From contig NZ_CP075169.1 in assembly GCF_016865525.2 (NCBI RefSeq), positions 4,588,337-4,652,336 on the forward strand: a DNA stretch of 64,000 nucleotides, in the 5' to 3' direction. Numbering within the stretch: the stretch's first letter is position 1; each line of letters opens with the position of its first letter. The stretch is from Sodalis ligni. GTDB lineage: Bacteria; Pseudomonadota; Gammaproteobacteria; Enterobacterales; Enterobacteriaceae. Positions 32,501-42,028 of this stretch are shown piece by piece. The notes under the pieces were generated by a model that had not been told where the DNA came from, did no database searches, and saw only the letters and a list, made by a program, of their open reading frames with translations. The position numbers and the translations under genes were made by a program.

Positions 32501-35500
32501 CGGATAGATCTCGGCCGCGTTCAGGCTCAGGTTGCCCTCGGTCAACAGCGCCCCGGTCAGAGGATCGCCGGTAATAAAGATCTGGGACGGCAGCAGGCGG
32601 ATATCGCCGCGGCTGTTGAACGTGGCCTGGCTGACCTGCTCGAACTGGAAGAAGGCCGACAGGTCAATCTGGTCGGCGTTCAGCGTCAGGGCGGCATCCT
32701 TGAAATTGACGGCGAAGGGAAAGAGCTGTGGGAACCCGCCGCTGTTGGCGCTGGTGCCGTTGATGGCGATATAGGGCGCGTTCACCGTCAGCGCGGTGCC
32801 GGCGTCCGGGGCGCTGGTATTGCCGCCCGACGAGAAGGCGGTGGAACTGATGGCCATGATCGCCGGCGTATTGAAGGCCACCGAATCCCCCAGCGTCAGC
32901 GCCACCTGGCCCGCATAGGCCACGGCGCCGCCTGATTCGTTGAGATTCAGGCTAGCGAAGCCCGACCCGTCCAGGCTGTCGGCGCCGAACAACAGGAAAC
33001 CGGCGGTAAGTTTGGGATCAACCGGTTGATCGGCGGAACCCTGCTTGACGGCGGGTATATAGGTAGACAGGTCGATGGCCGCCCCCAACTGCCGCAAGGC
33101 CTGTGCCGTGTCCTCCACCAGCTCCAGGTAGGAATTCACATAGCCGCCGGGCATGGTTCCCGTCAGGCTCAACGTGCCGCCTTCGGCCTGCGGCCCGCCG
33201 CCCTGGCCTGTCAGGGTGCCTTCCACCAGCAGCGCCGTCGCGGCCTGGATAGTGATCTGTCCGGCGTCGCTCCATACCGGCTGGCGCTCCAGCGCCATCT
33301 GCCCGGCGTTCAGCGCGCCGCCCGGCACCTGACGCGCCACATCGAAGGCGCCGGACGCGCCCGACACATTGATGACGGCGCCCGGCGCCATCAGAATGGC
33401 GCTATTCAGATCGCTCAGGCTGACAGTGCCGCCCGGAAAAAGGGTGCCGGTTACCGGAATAATCAGGCCGTCGGAGGTGTGCACCGGCGTCGCCAGCGGG
33501 TTAATCACCTCAGTGCCGGACACGTCCAGCAGGCTATGGGGACCGAGATAGAGCGGCCCCATCTCGGTGGTGGAGCCGTTTGGCGCGTTCATCGACAGCG
33601 AAATCGATCCGCCGGGGGCCCGGAGGGTACCCAGGACCGTAGTGGCCATGTCCGAACTGATGGAAATGGCGGCGCCCGGATCCCCCAGGATCTGCGCCCC
33701 GTCCCCGACGATGGCCGAGCCGTCGGCCGACGTGGTCGGCAGCGGATCGCTCTTGGCTTCCAGGCCCGCGATGACCGTCAGGTTGGTGGGACTGCGCTGG
33801 GCCATGGCCAGCAGACCCGCCGTGGCGAAATCGGCGGGATGGGCGCCTGAGGGCGCGCCCTGCAGCGCCGGCGCCGGCAGCAGGTTCTCATGTTGCAGCA
33901 CCACGGTGGCGCCGGCCGGAGTGATGGCCGAATCGGCGGTATTGAGCACAAAGCCGCCAAAGCCCAGGTCGCCCCAGCGGCCGGCGTCAAAATAATAGGC
34001 GCCCGAAGCCGCGGCCTGGGCGGGGTCGCCGCCGATTTGCATCGCGGCCTGCTGCAGCGTCAGCACGCCGCCCCCGCCAAGGCCCAGGGCATCGATTGTC
34101 CCGTCCAGCGTCAGCATACCGGGCTCCAACGGCGGCAGGCCGCTGTTGGGGGGCGCCATTAGGCCCGCATAACCCTCCAGGGTCAGATTACCGCCCGCCC
34201 CCAGCGGCGCGCCGTTGCCGCCGGTTTCCAACAGGCCTTTTGCCGACACGTGACCGCCGCCGGCCAGATTCAGCAGGCTGCCGGCGGCCAGGGTAATGTT
34301 GCCGCTGAGATCGGCGCCATCCGCGCCCGCCATGCCGCCGTAGGGGTTGGGATTGCTGATGCCGACGTTTGCCAGCAGGGAGATGGAGCCGCCGTTAATG
34401 GGCAGCGCCGGCGACATCTCCCCCGCCGTCAGGTACAGGTCATTGATAAAATAGCCGCTGACGTCCAGCACCGCGCCGGAGCCGAGGGTGATATCCCCCG
34501 GCACGGGGCTGGAGGACAGATCGGTGCCGACAGTCGGCGTCGGCGAGCTGGTAACGGTGATGGACCCGCCGCGGGCGGTCAGGACGCCGTTAATGGCGGC
34601 CGTACTGCCTTTTAGGGCGATGGCGCCCAGCGGCTGCACCGTCAGCGAGGCGCCGGCATCCTCGGTAATAGGCTGGAATGACGTGCCCAAGCCGCCGCCG
34701 GCGGTCAGCGAGATATTTTTGAAATCCGCGCCATCCAGGGTCCGGCTGTTGAAGACATTGGTGGTATAGGGGCTGTCGTCGGCGGCCAGCAGCGGTGCAT
34801 CCGGCGTGAAATCCGCAGGCAGGGCCAAGGCGGCCAGCGCCGCAGCGGACAGTCTGTCGGCATCGCCAATCTCGATGGGCAGAATACCTGAAAAGTTAAA
34901 GGTCCCGTTGGCGGGCAGCACATCGCCGGCGGTTTGCCGCTGTCCGGCGACGGCGTCGGCCAGCAGGGTGGATTGCAATACCGCCCCACCGCTGTCGGCC
35001 ACTGCCGTTCCGCCCACGCCGTCATCGGCGCTGTACACGTCGATGTTAAGCACGCCGGCGTTGCCGCCCTGCAGATAGCCGTTCACGTACATGCCGCGAT
35101 CGATCAAGGGATTGTCGTACAGGCTCGACACCCCCCAGCGCGCGTGATCCTGGGTGTACTGGCCGGCGATGCCGACAAAGACATCGTTCGGGTCGGCGCT
35201 GCCGATGGACTCCAGCTCGCCGTACTGATTCACCAGCCGGGTGGTCTTGACCATGCCGCCCTGGAAATTCAGGTAGCCGCCGTCGAGATTGAGGGTGGAG
35301 CCGGGGGCGCCAATCACTTCATTACCGCCCAGGTAGATGGCGCCGCCGTTCACCAGCAGTTGGCCGATGGAGCGCTGCACCAGATTGGCATAGCCGGCCA
35401 GATTGGCCAGGGGCGATCCCACCCAGGACTCGCCGGTCTCAGCGTTGACGCCGGTGTCGCCCATATCCACGGTGACCAGCATATTGTACAGCACACCGTC

Positions 35501-37291
35501 CTGCTGCAACGGGTCGTCCGCCAGTTCGTTACCGGACAGCCGCACCGTCAACAGATTATCCTGCACCGTCAGCGGCACATCGGGCAAGCCGGACACATCC
35601 AACGTGGCGCCGCTTTCCAGCAGCAGGCGTCCGGCCCCCGGCAACGCCGGCACGGCGGCGCGCGGGTCCGTCAGCACCAGGGTGCTTGCCGACAGCGCCT
35701 GTCCCGGGGCATACACCAGCGAACCCCCTTTAAAGTCCACCGTCTGGCCGATGACCTCAATCACCCCAAACCCTTGGGTCGGCAGCGGCGCGGTGAAGCC
35801 TGTCCCGTTGGGCAGCGTCTGGAACGGCGCCAGCGAAGTGCTGTCGCTGGACAGCGTTACGCCGTTGCCGTCCGGCAGAATCGACGTCACCGCCTGGGGG
35901 CCGAAGCTGACCGCGCCGGTATAGAAGTTTTGCATCGATTCATCCGCCGGGTTTCGGCTGCCGGCATTGACCCCCACTTCATACTGGCTGCCGATCTCGA
36001 TGGAACCGGGCTGCGCCACGCTAGTGGTGGCCTCCACCACGCCGTTTTGCGCGATGGCGCCCCCCAGCAGGGTGATATTGCCGCGCGGCGTGTAAATCAG
36101 GCCGTTGTTGGTGAGCGCGCCCACCGGGGTAATGTCGTTACCGTCCGTATCCTCCAGCTTGCCGTAGTTGGCAAAGCGCAGATTGGTGGTGGAGTTGTCA
36201 TTGGTGCCCTGAGGTTTTGAGCCATTCAACGCATAAAGGCTGCTGTAGTTGTAATCGTAAGAGACGCCGATGCCCGCCACCAGCGCCACCTGCCCCCCCG
36301 GCGCGGTAATGGCGGCGTTATTGGTGATATTCGGGGCCGCTATCAGCGCCAGGCCCTGGGACCCGACCGTGATGGCCGCGCCGGGAGCGAGGGTAATATC
36401 GCCTGAGCCGGGAGCGTTGGTGGTCAGCAGAATGGAATCGGTGGCGACGTTGGCGGGATTCAAATCGCCGATGCCGCCGTTCAGGAAACGGGTATTGCTG
36501 GCGCTTAAATCGTTGCTGTACAGGTTCATGGCGGAAGCAATGAGCGAATGCACATTCACCTGGCTGGCCCCGCCGAAGATAATGCCGTTACGGTTGAGCA
36601 CGTACACCGAGCCTTGGGCATTGATGCTGCCCAGTATCTGGCTCGGCCTGCCGCTGGGGTCATTGATACGGTTCAATACCACCCAATCGTTGCTGCCGTT
36701 GCTTTGGGTGCCGCCGGACTGGTCAAAGTCCAGGGTGGTATGCTTGCCGATATTAAAGCTCTGCCAGGAGAGGATGGATTTGGCGGCGGTCTGCTTCACC
36801 ACCACGGTGACCTGGCCGCTGCCGTCCACCGACTGGGTGGGGTTCCGCGCATTCAGCCAGCTTTGGGTCAGGGGCTGGCTATCCTTCACCAGGCCGCCGG
36901 CGGCCAATCCGTCGGGCACCGTGTCCGGCGCATTCGGTGCCGCCCTGCGCGCAGCGGCCTGGGCTGCCTGCTGCGCAGCGATGGCGGAAGCGGCCTGATT
37001 AAAAGACGCCAGGGAACGCTGTAATTGAGGATTAAGCTGTTGCTGCTGGGCCAGGGTCGGCATGCCCGACAGATTTCCGCTCCGAGATGCTTCGGCGGTG
37101 GCGGCACGGGTGGCGCCTTTGACGGCGAACCAGTCGCCGCTGAACGGACGCGGGGCGGCCTGGGCGGCATTCGCCACTGTTCCGGCAACCAGAATCAAGG
37201 CGATAGCTTGTACGATTGGCGACAGCCTGAAATGCTGCTGCGGCGATACTGTCATCTGGCGCTTCAGGCCTGTGTGCCCGCGTAAACTCAT
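23589..37291 (-). pseudogene. Giant filamentous-haemagglutinin-like exoprotein (TpsA/PdtA-like), three frameshifts
   Basis: Four consecutive minus-strand frames (37291-30713, 30857-27810, 27922-26498, 26501-23589) read as one protein of about 4,560 residues. The start MSLRGHTGLKRQ has GGGGA upstream and leads into an extended signal peptide ending around VANAAQA. A two-partner-secretion domain follows (about residues 140-400; VLNRNGIIFGGASQVNVHSLIASAMN), then thousands of residues of Gly/Ala/Thr/Asn-rich beta-helix-like repeats (phrases such as GNITLLGG, TLDVSG, GGTVSI). The C-terminus is non-repetitive (PSIISVEILGYGDEG ... LTDEERHRLQ). The frame breaks near 30890, near 27890 and in a G6 run at 26522-26527, where a seventh G restores the frame. 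Such proteins are exported by a TpsB outer-membrane partner and act in adhesion or proteolysis. No TpsB gene is in the window. It follows an ECF sigma/anti-sigma set on the same strand. Confidence 0.9.
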
Positions 37292-37411
37292 GCGAATTTC
37301 CCCAAGTTGAGTCGATGCCGAATCAGCCGCCACCTCAGTGGCTAACTCTGTCTATCAAGTTCCGTTTGCTCCTTGACGGCTTAGAGCAAATCAAAAATTC
37401 GATGACCTAAG

Positions 37412-37429
37412 ACGGATGTCGACGTCCGT
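37412..37429. promoter_or_regulatory. 18-bp near-palindrome upstream of the exoprotein gene
   Basis: ACGGATGTCGACGTCCGT is symmetric except for one base pair. It lies about 120 bases before the exoprotein start, in the 284-base gap after the FecR gene. It may be an operator or part of the promoter. No clear ECF-type promoter could be fixed by eye. Confidence 0.35.
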
Positions 37430-37575
37430 TTACCTCAACTTTATTGTGTTAAATTTTTATGTCAGGGCCATGAGGGGAGACGCCGCAGGGGAAAGTCCTG
37501 CGGGTAGTAATTGCGGGGAACGGGAACGAAACACGGCAAGGACCCGGCACCGCGGGCAGGCCGGGACACCCGCCG

Positions 37576-38568
37576 TCAGCTTAAAAACAATAGCCCCCCC
37601 GGCAGCTCACGGGCATGGAGGTTGAAGGTAAGCTGAAGCTGGGACAGCGCAAGATCCAAAGACGTCACGGAAAAACGCCCGCTCACCAGGCGGTTGCCCG
37701 CGGCGCCGTTAAGCAACACCACCCGCCCGGAACGGTAACGGTTGATCTCCGTAATGGCGTCCGTCAGGCGGATTTCATGAAACAGCAGCTCACCTTTGCG
37801 CCAAGCGTTAACACTCTCGACATCCACACCGTTCACGTCGCTGATGGCGGTGGCGCTATATACAGCCTGCTGCCGGGCCTGCAGCGTTCGCAACCCGGCG
37901 GGATGCGCCACCTGCACAACGCCTTCAATACAGGCTACCCGGACCTTGCCATCCAGATACCTCATCTCGAACTGTCCGGCATTCACCGTACAGCGTCCGG
38001 TTCCGGCGCTTACGGCAAAAGCGCCCCCCTTCCCGGCGACGTTGATCGCCGCCTCGCCGGACACCAGCTCCAGGCCGACGATATTTTCGTTCAGGGTTTG
38101 TTTACGCAGCCGCGTCTGGGTATTGAGGATAACCTGAACGCTCTGGGTCACATCAACGGTTTTCTGCTCACCGGTAGCGGTCTGGTAATCCGCATTCCAT
38201 CCCTCCAGCACCGACCCGAGGTCAAAAGGCGAGCGGACTACCGCAATGCCCGCCAGCGCGGCCATACCCACCGCGGCGCCGATAAATACCCGCCGTCCCT
38301 TATCAGGCCCCGCCATCTTTTTGTGATGATAAGCGGCAACCTCAGGCCGGGTATGCAACAGCTCCCCAACCGCCGATTTCAGCACATCCCAACGCTGCTT
38401 AGCCTCGTCGAAAGCAGCCTGGTGGGACTCGCTCATGGCCAGCCAACGCCGGAACGCCTGGTAATCCCAAGACTTTATCTCATCTGAAGAGAGCAAGCGT
38501 ACCCAGTGGCGAGCCTGTTTTTGCAGCTCGTCGGCAGAATCAGCGTTATCGTTGTCGGTTAATTTCAT
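37576..38568 (-). CDS. FecR-family anti-sigma factor / signal transducer
   Basis: A 330-residue single-pass inner-membrane protein. The N-terminal 85 residues form the cytoplasmic sigma-binding region (ARHWVRLLSSDEIKSWDYQAFRRWLAMSESHQAAFDEAKQRW, the DUF4880 signature). One membrane span follows near residues 95-112, then the periplasmic FecR domain (TATGEQKTVDVTQSVQVILN ... LELVSGEAAINV) and a C-terminal DUF4974-like region (ITEINRYRSGRVVLLNGAAGNRLVSGRF). In this family a periplasmic signal from an STN domain is passed across the membrane to release or activate the ECF sigma factor. It lies 74 bases after the sigma gene and directly ahead of the exoprotein gene. Confidence 0.9.
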   Translation of the reverse strand: MKLTDNDNADSADELQKQARHWVRLLSSDEIKSWDYQAFRRWLAMSESHQAAFDEAKQRWDVLKSAVGELLHTRPEVAAYHHKKMAGPDKGRRVFIGAAVGMAALAGIAVVRSPFDLGSVLEGWNADYQTATGEQKTVDVTQSVQVILNTQTRLRKQTLNENIVGLELVSGEAAINVAGKGGAFAVSAGTGRCTVNAGQFEMRYLDGKVRVACIEGVVQVAHPAGLRTLQARQQAVYSATAISDVNGVDVESVNAWRKGELLFHEIRLTDAITEINRYRSGRVVLLNGAAGNRLVSGRFSVTSLDLALSQLQLTFNLHARELPGGLLFLS

Positions 38569-38642
38569 GATATTAATTTAGGCGGCCTTTGAAGACGAAA
38601 ACGTACGTTTCACTTATTTGGAATCAAGAGTCCTGAAACTAC

Positions 38643-39212
38643 TCAACCTGAAGAAAAAGTGCCTATTGGCCTAGACGAATGACGACGCCTTAATCCCGCA
38701 CCTTTTTGTTTTTTCAGCATATGGTTATCACAATAGTCATGCGCCCGTTTCAGTTCATATTCGACCATCCGCAACGAGATGCCAAAACGCTCCGCGACTT
38801 CTTTTCTTGGCAGGTCCTCCCAGCGCACCATGATCAATATCTCACGACAGCGCCGGGGCAAGCCATCAAGTGCCTCCAACAGCGATGTCAACTCCACCTC
38901 ATCTTCAAACTGTTTAGCGGGTCCCGGCGCATGATCGGACAGATCCATCACGGACGAAACATCATCATACGACAATGTCCTGCCCTGACGCCGCTGTATA
39001 TCCACCGCGATATTTACCGCCATGCGTACCAGGTACGCGCGGGGACTCTTAATCGGACTCAATCCTTCCCGGCTTTGCAGGCGCAGCCAGGTATCCTGCA
39101 ACGCTTCGCCGGCCAAATCATCATTACCCAGCACACGGACCAGACTGTGCTTGATATGGTCATAACGTTTGGTTAGATAATCCAGCAAGATGGGCAATAC
39201 ATCATCAGACAT
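38643..39212 (-). CDS. ECF sigma factor (FecI/VreI-like)
   Basis: A 189-residue RNA polymerase sigma factor with only regions 2 and 4, as in the ECF group. Region 2 includes VLGNDDLAGEALQDTWLRL and the -10-binding stretch SPRAYLVRMAVNIAVD. Region 4 (residues 115-165) has LPRRCREILIMVRWEDLPRKEVAERFGISLRMVE, the helix-turn-helix for the -35 element. The start lies two bases after the STN gene's stop, so the two are coupled. By position the likely target is the promoter of the exoprotein gene and possibly its own operon. It is a member of the iron-starvation type ECF family by the company it keeps, but no iron-uptake gene is present. Confidence 0.9.
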   Translation of the reverse strand: MSDDVLPILLDYLTKRYDHIKHSLVRVLGNDDLAGEALQDTWLRLQSREGLSPIKSPRAYLVRMAVNIAVDIQRRQGRTLSYDDVSSVMDLSDHAPGPAKQFEDEVELTSLLEALDGLPRRCREILIMVRWEDLPRKEVAERFGISLRMVEYELKRAHDYCDNHMLKKQKGAGLRRRHSSRPIGTFSSG

Positions 39213-39214
39213 GG

Positions 39215-39921
39215 CTAATCTCTTATCTCAGTGTGGCAGCGCAGCCCGCGGTTCGGTAAAATAGCCACGGTCAGGGGTTGTTGTAACATCTGCCGCGGGG
39301 GTGTCTGATTAAGCTTTATGTGGTTCAGGGTAGCCGGCAGAAGGCGATCGCGCTGGTCGTCACCGGTAGATCCCAAGAGCTGCACATTCCATATCTCCCC
39401 CTCCACATCCACTCGAAAACGCAATAAAGCGCGATAGTTGCCCGGAACCGTACGATTATCGCCGCACAACGCCGCCAGCACCCGCGCCTGCAGCAGCGCC
39501 GGAAATCCGCTGGTGCGCCATGAATCTATTTTGTGTTTTTGACCGCGGACGACATCATCGGGAGCGCGTTTGAGCACAAATACCGCTTTACTGCCTTGCC
39601 CTACGGTTTGAGCCATCAAACCTGTGCGGGTCAACAACACATCCAATGCCGCCTGCGGCGTATAGCGCCCCCGGACTTCGGTTGAAAATCGTCCCGCGAC
39701 GATTTCACTGCTGAAGAGCGTTGGAACTAGGGAAATCGCGGCATACCGATCCAGGGCCGTCTCCAGCGGCAGGGCGGGATGAGGAAATCAAGGGTTTGTC
39801 TTCCTGGCGAGACAGGCCCTGCGGCCCCATCGCCTATCGGCGAGATATGGCGATCGGTTGCGGCAAAACCCGGCGCTGCCAGGCCGATCAACATCCAGTA
39901 CAGCAGCCCGCAATGATTCAT
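39215..39921 (-). pseudogene. Secreted STN / TonB-C-like signalling protein (VreA-like), one frameshift
   Basis: Two frames join into one protein of about 235 residues. The first (start MNHCGLLYWML at 39921, or GTG at 39960) has a signal peptide ending near APGFAA and reads up to TLDFLIP. The second continues ALPLETALDRYAAISLVPTLFSS, the STN fold found at the N-terminus of TonB-dependent transducers. One base missing beside the GGG at 39776-39778 explains the break. The C-terminal 80 residues (ALLRFRVDVEGEIWNVQLLGSTGD ... LNQTPPRQMLQQPLTVAIL) resemble the C-terminal domain of TonB. There is no beta-barrel. This domain pair, followed by an ECF sigma and a FecR protein, recalls VreA of the P. 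aeruginosa PUMA3 system. Confidence 0.75.
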
Positions 39922-39960
39922 TCCTATGCTGCACCAGAACACATCATGAAAAGTCCTCAC

Positions 39961-40430
39961 GCCTATAACGAATACAAACGATGCCGCAGTCAGGACAACT
40001 TGATATAGACAAGGAAATAGTTGTTAAAACAATTCGCTAGTACAGCAGTCGTTTTATTCTTTCGCAACATAGCATGGCTTTATGACGCTCGTGTTACGAA
40101 TAACGGCCTTGAAAGGGTGCGAGCTGAACGGGGAATGGAGATGAATTAACGTTTTCATATTGCTATTGATGGTTTTAAAAATAGATTTATTACTTACCGA
40201 TGCATAAAGCAATCTTGCAGCGCTTATAAAAAGTGCGGAGATAAAGCGTTGCAGCGCCAGCGCCTTACCACCGCTCGCCATCAGCAACGCCGGGGAGCCG
40301 TTACCATGGCTTAATCGGCCTTGCCGCCGAAATGCTACACATCCTATGCCTCGGGATTCCAATAATATCGATCTCTATATGCCGCGTCGTTGCTTTATTT
40401 TTAACGCTGTCTTCACGGCGGCATTTTCTG
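39961..40430. other. Intergenic stretch with no supported gene
   Basis: About 470 bases between the signalling operon and the DoxX-like gene. The 102-codon minus-strand frame at 40054-40362 has no ribosome-binding site, no recognisable domain and an unusual composition. No clear regulatory motif was found, although the promoter of the STN-sigma-FecR operon should lie here. Confidence 0.5.
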
Positions 40431-41222
40431 TTAAAAACCAGACAGTTTATAAAAGGGCGTTTTTGACAGGTGCCATTCATTATCCAGTGAAAGGGGGCCG
40501 CCGGTTTTGGGCAGCATAAAGGGCAGCGTTACCATAAAGAAGTAAAAAGGCACTTCCCAGCCGCCGCCCGGAATCATCCAGGTATAACCCACGCCGAAAT
40601 GTTCGCCCATCAGTTCGGCCATCACCAGGTAAACCGCTGCGGCAAAGGCGCCAAACCGGGATAGAATACCCAGGCCCAGGGTAATGGCGGCAGTGAACTC
40701 AACCAGACCGCCGAGGATAATCATATTGACGGCAAACTGATCGCTGAGAACCGAGCCGAATGTGTGCGGGCCCACCACGGTTTTGAAAAAGCCCACCAGG
40801 CCGGCGTCATGCCGCGACACAAACAATTTTTCAGTGCAATGGGTAAGCCAGTTAAAACCGATAAACATCCGGATAAAAGAAAGGGCAATCCCTTGCGGAC
40901 CATATTTCTTTATCCCGTCGATCACAATAACAATCAGCTGCAATAAAAGTGGAATAAAGGTAATGGCGGTCACCCAGCCAACCCGCAGCCAATCATGCTG
41001 GCCGGCATTTCTGACCACAATGACGGTAAAAAACGTGGTAAAAAGAAAGCTGACGACGGTGTTTTTACGCGACACCAGCGCAGACAAAGGGATTAATAAT
41101 GAAAAGCACAGCATGTTAGTGGTAGACCAAATACCGTCAAATCTGGACAGGTAGCTCAGTACCGAAATAAACGCTGCACAACCGGTCAAAAAAGTTAATA
41201 TATAAATTTTATTTTTCATCAT
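40431..41222 (-). CDS. DoxX-like integral membrane protein
   Basis: A 263-residue protein with seven or eight predicted membrane spans. The C-terminal half (from about residue 120, SFIRMFIGFNWLTHCTEKLF ... LGLGILSRFGAFAAAVYLVMAELMG) is a DoxX/DoxD-type module. The N-terminal half adds three or four spans of unknown role. DoxX-like proteins are linked to quinone- or thiol-based redox reactions, but no catalytic residues can be named here. The gene is on the same strand as, and 74 bases after, a secreted YbcL-type protein; the two may form an operon. Confidence 0.75.
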   Translation of the reverse strand: MMKNKIYILTFLTGCAAFISVLSYLSRFDGIWSTTNMLCFSLLIPLSALVSRKNTVVSFLFTTFFTVIVVRNAGQHDWLRVGWVTAITFIPLLLQLIVIVIDGIKKYGPQGIALSFIRMFIGFNWLTHCTEKLFVSRHDAGLVGFFKTVVGPHTFGSVLSDQFAVNMIILGGLVEFTAAITLGLGILSRFGAFAAAVYLVMAELMGEHFGVGYTWMIPGGGWEVPFYFFMVTLPFMLPKTGGPLSLDNEWHLSKTPFYKLSGF

Positions 41223-41296
41223 TGTGGCTCTATTTTAATTACCATGGCTGCTGAATATTCCGCAGGACAGCTTTCCTATTGACTTATGCTGTTTAT

Positions 41297-41854
41297 TTAC
41301 TGAGTACGTGACACGCGCAGATTAATAGCGGCCTTGGCGGTAGCATGCTTATTGATGAAATAACCTGTCAACGGTGCGGTTGAATCCCCCGGCGCCTCCA
41401 GCTTGGCGGTATCCAGCGCATAAAGGGTATAGGTATAGGTATGAACTTCCCCGACGGGAGGACAAGGTCCGAGATAACTTTTTTTGCCGGTATCATTGGC
41501 TTTGGTGATAGCGCCCCCCGGCAGCGTATTTCCCTTCAAATCTGTGGTTTTTGCAGGGATATCAGCGACGACCCAATGCCAGAAACCACTGCCGGTATGA
41601 GCATCCTGATCGTAAAGCGTCACAGCAAAACTTTTTGTTCCCGCCGGTACATTATTCCAGCTCAGCGTCGGCCTGATGTTGCCACCGGTACAGCCAAAAT
41701 CATTAGCCAGAAATTTGGACTGTATGTTTTCATTATCATGAACGTCGGTACTGGTCAGGGTAAATTCAGCGGCATAGCTGGCACTGGTAGAAAACAAAAA
41801 TAAGAAAAACGCCCAACCTTGGCTTTTGATAAATTTAAAATGTCGCATATTCAT
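41297..41854 (-). CDS. Secreted YbhB/YbcL-family (PEBP-like) protein
   Basis: A 185-residue protein with a signal peptide (FFLFLFSTSASYAA, cleavage likely before EFTLTS) and the phosphatidylethanolamine-binding-protein fold in its bacterial YbhB/YbcL form. Signatures are the GGNIRPTLSWNNVPAGTKSFAVTLYDQDA block, the FWHWVVADIP ligand-site strand and GPCPPVGEVHTYTYTLYALD. Cysteines at GCTGG and GPCPP could pair in the periplasm. In uropathogenic E. coli one YbcL variant dampens neutrophil migration, but most family members have no known function. Confidence 0.88.
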   Translation of the reverse strand: MNMRHFKFIKSQGWAFFLFLFSTSASYAAEFTLTSTDVHDNENIQSKFLANDFGCTGGNIRPTLSWNNVPAGTKSFAVTLYDQDAHTGSGFWHWVVADIPAKTTDLKGNTLPGGAITKANDTGKKSYLGPCPPVGEVHTYTYTLYALDTAKLEAPGDSTAPLTGYFINKHATAKAAINLRVSRTQ

Positions 41855-42028
41855 CTCTCGTTAATTAAGAGCTAAAATTTTTAAATGACAATAAAAACTT
41901 CCGATACTGTCGTTGATATGCTTATGTTCGGAAAAAAGTGTAAGGCGTTTTTTCTGCGATGATAATTCATGATTAACGAAATGACTCTTCATCTTCTTCG
42001 AATAATAAGACCATGGCCAGCCCGGCTA

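Noticed and set aside
27711..36220. Very long plus-strand open frames (for example 27711-29159, 30962-32935, 34934-36220) opposite the exoprotein gene
   Set aside because: They are antisense shadows of a GC-rich, repeat-rich minus-strand gene. Their products are low-complexity Gly/Arg/His/Ala mixtures without domains, and they lack proper ribosome-binding sites.
23589..37291. Four separate genes instead of one
   Set aside because: Each downstream frame begins in mid-domain without signal peptide or ribosome-binding site, and the translated text joins smoothly across each break after adding or removing one or two bases.
39215..39960. STN fragment as the N-terminus of a TonB-dependent receptor whose barrel was deleted
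   Set aside because: The C-terminal part has its own TonB-C-like domain and ends two bases before the sigma gene, so no barrel is missing.
40054..40362. A 102-codon minus-strand frame
   Set aside because: No ribosome-binding site, no recognisable motif and no conserved composition; treated as chance.
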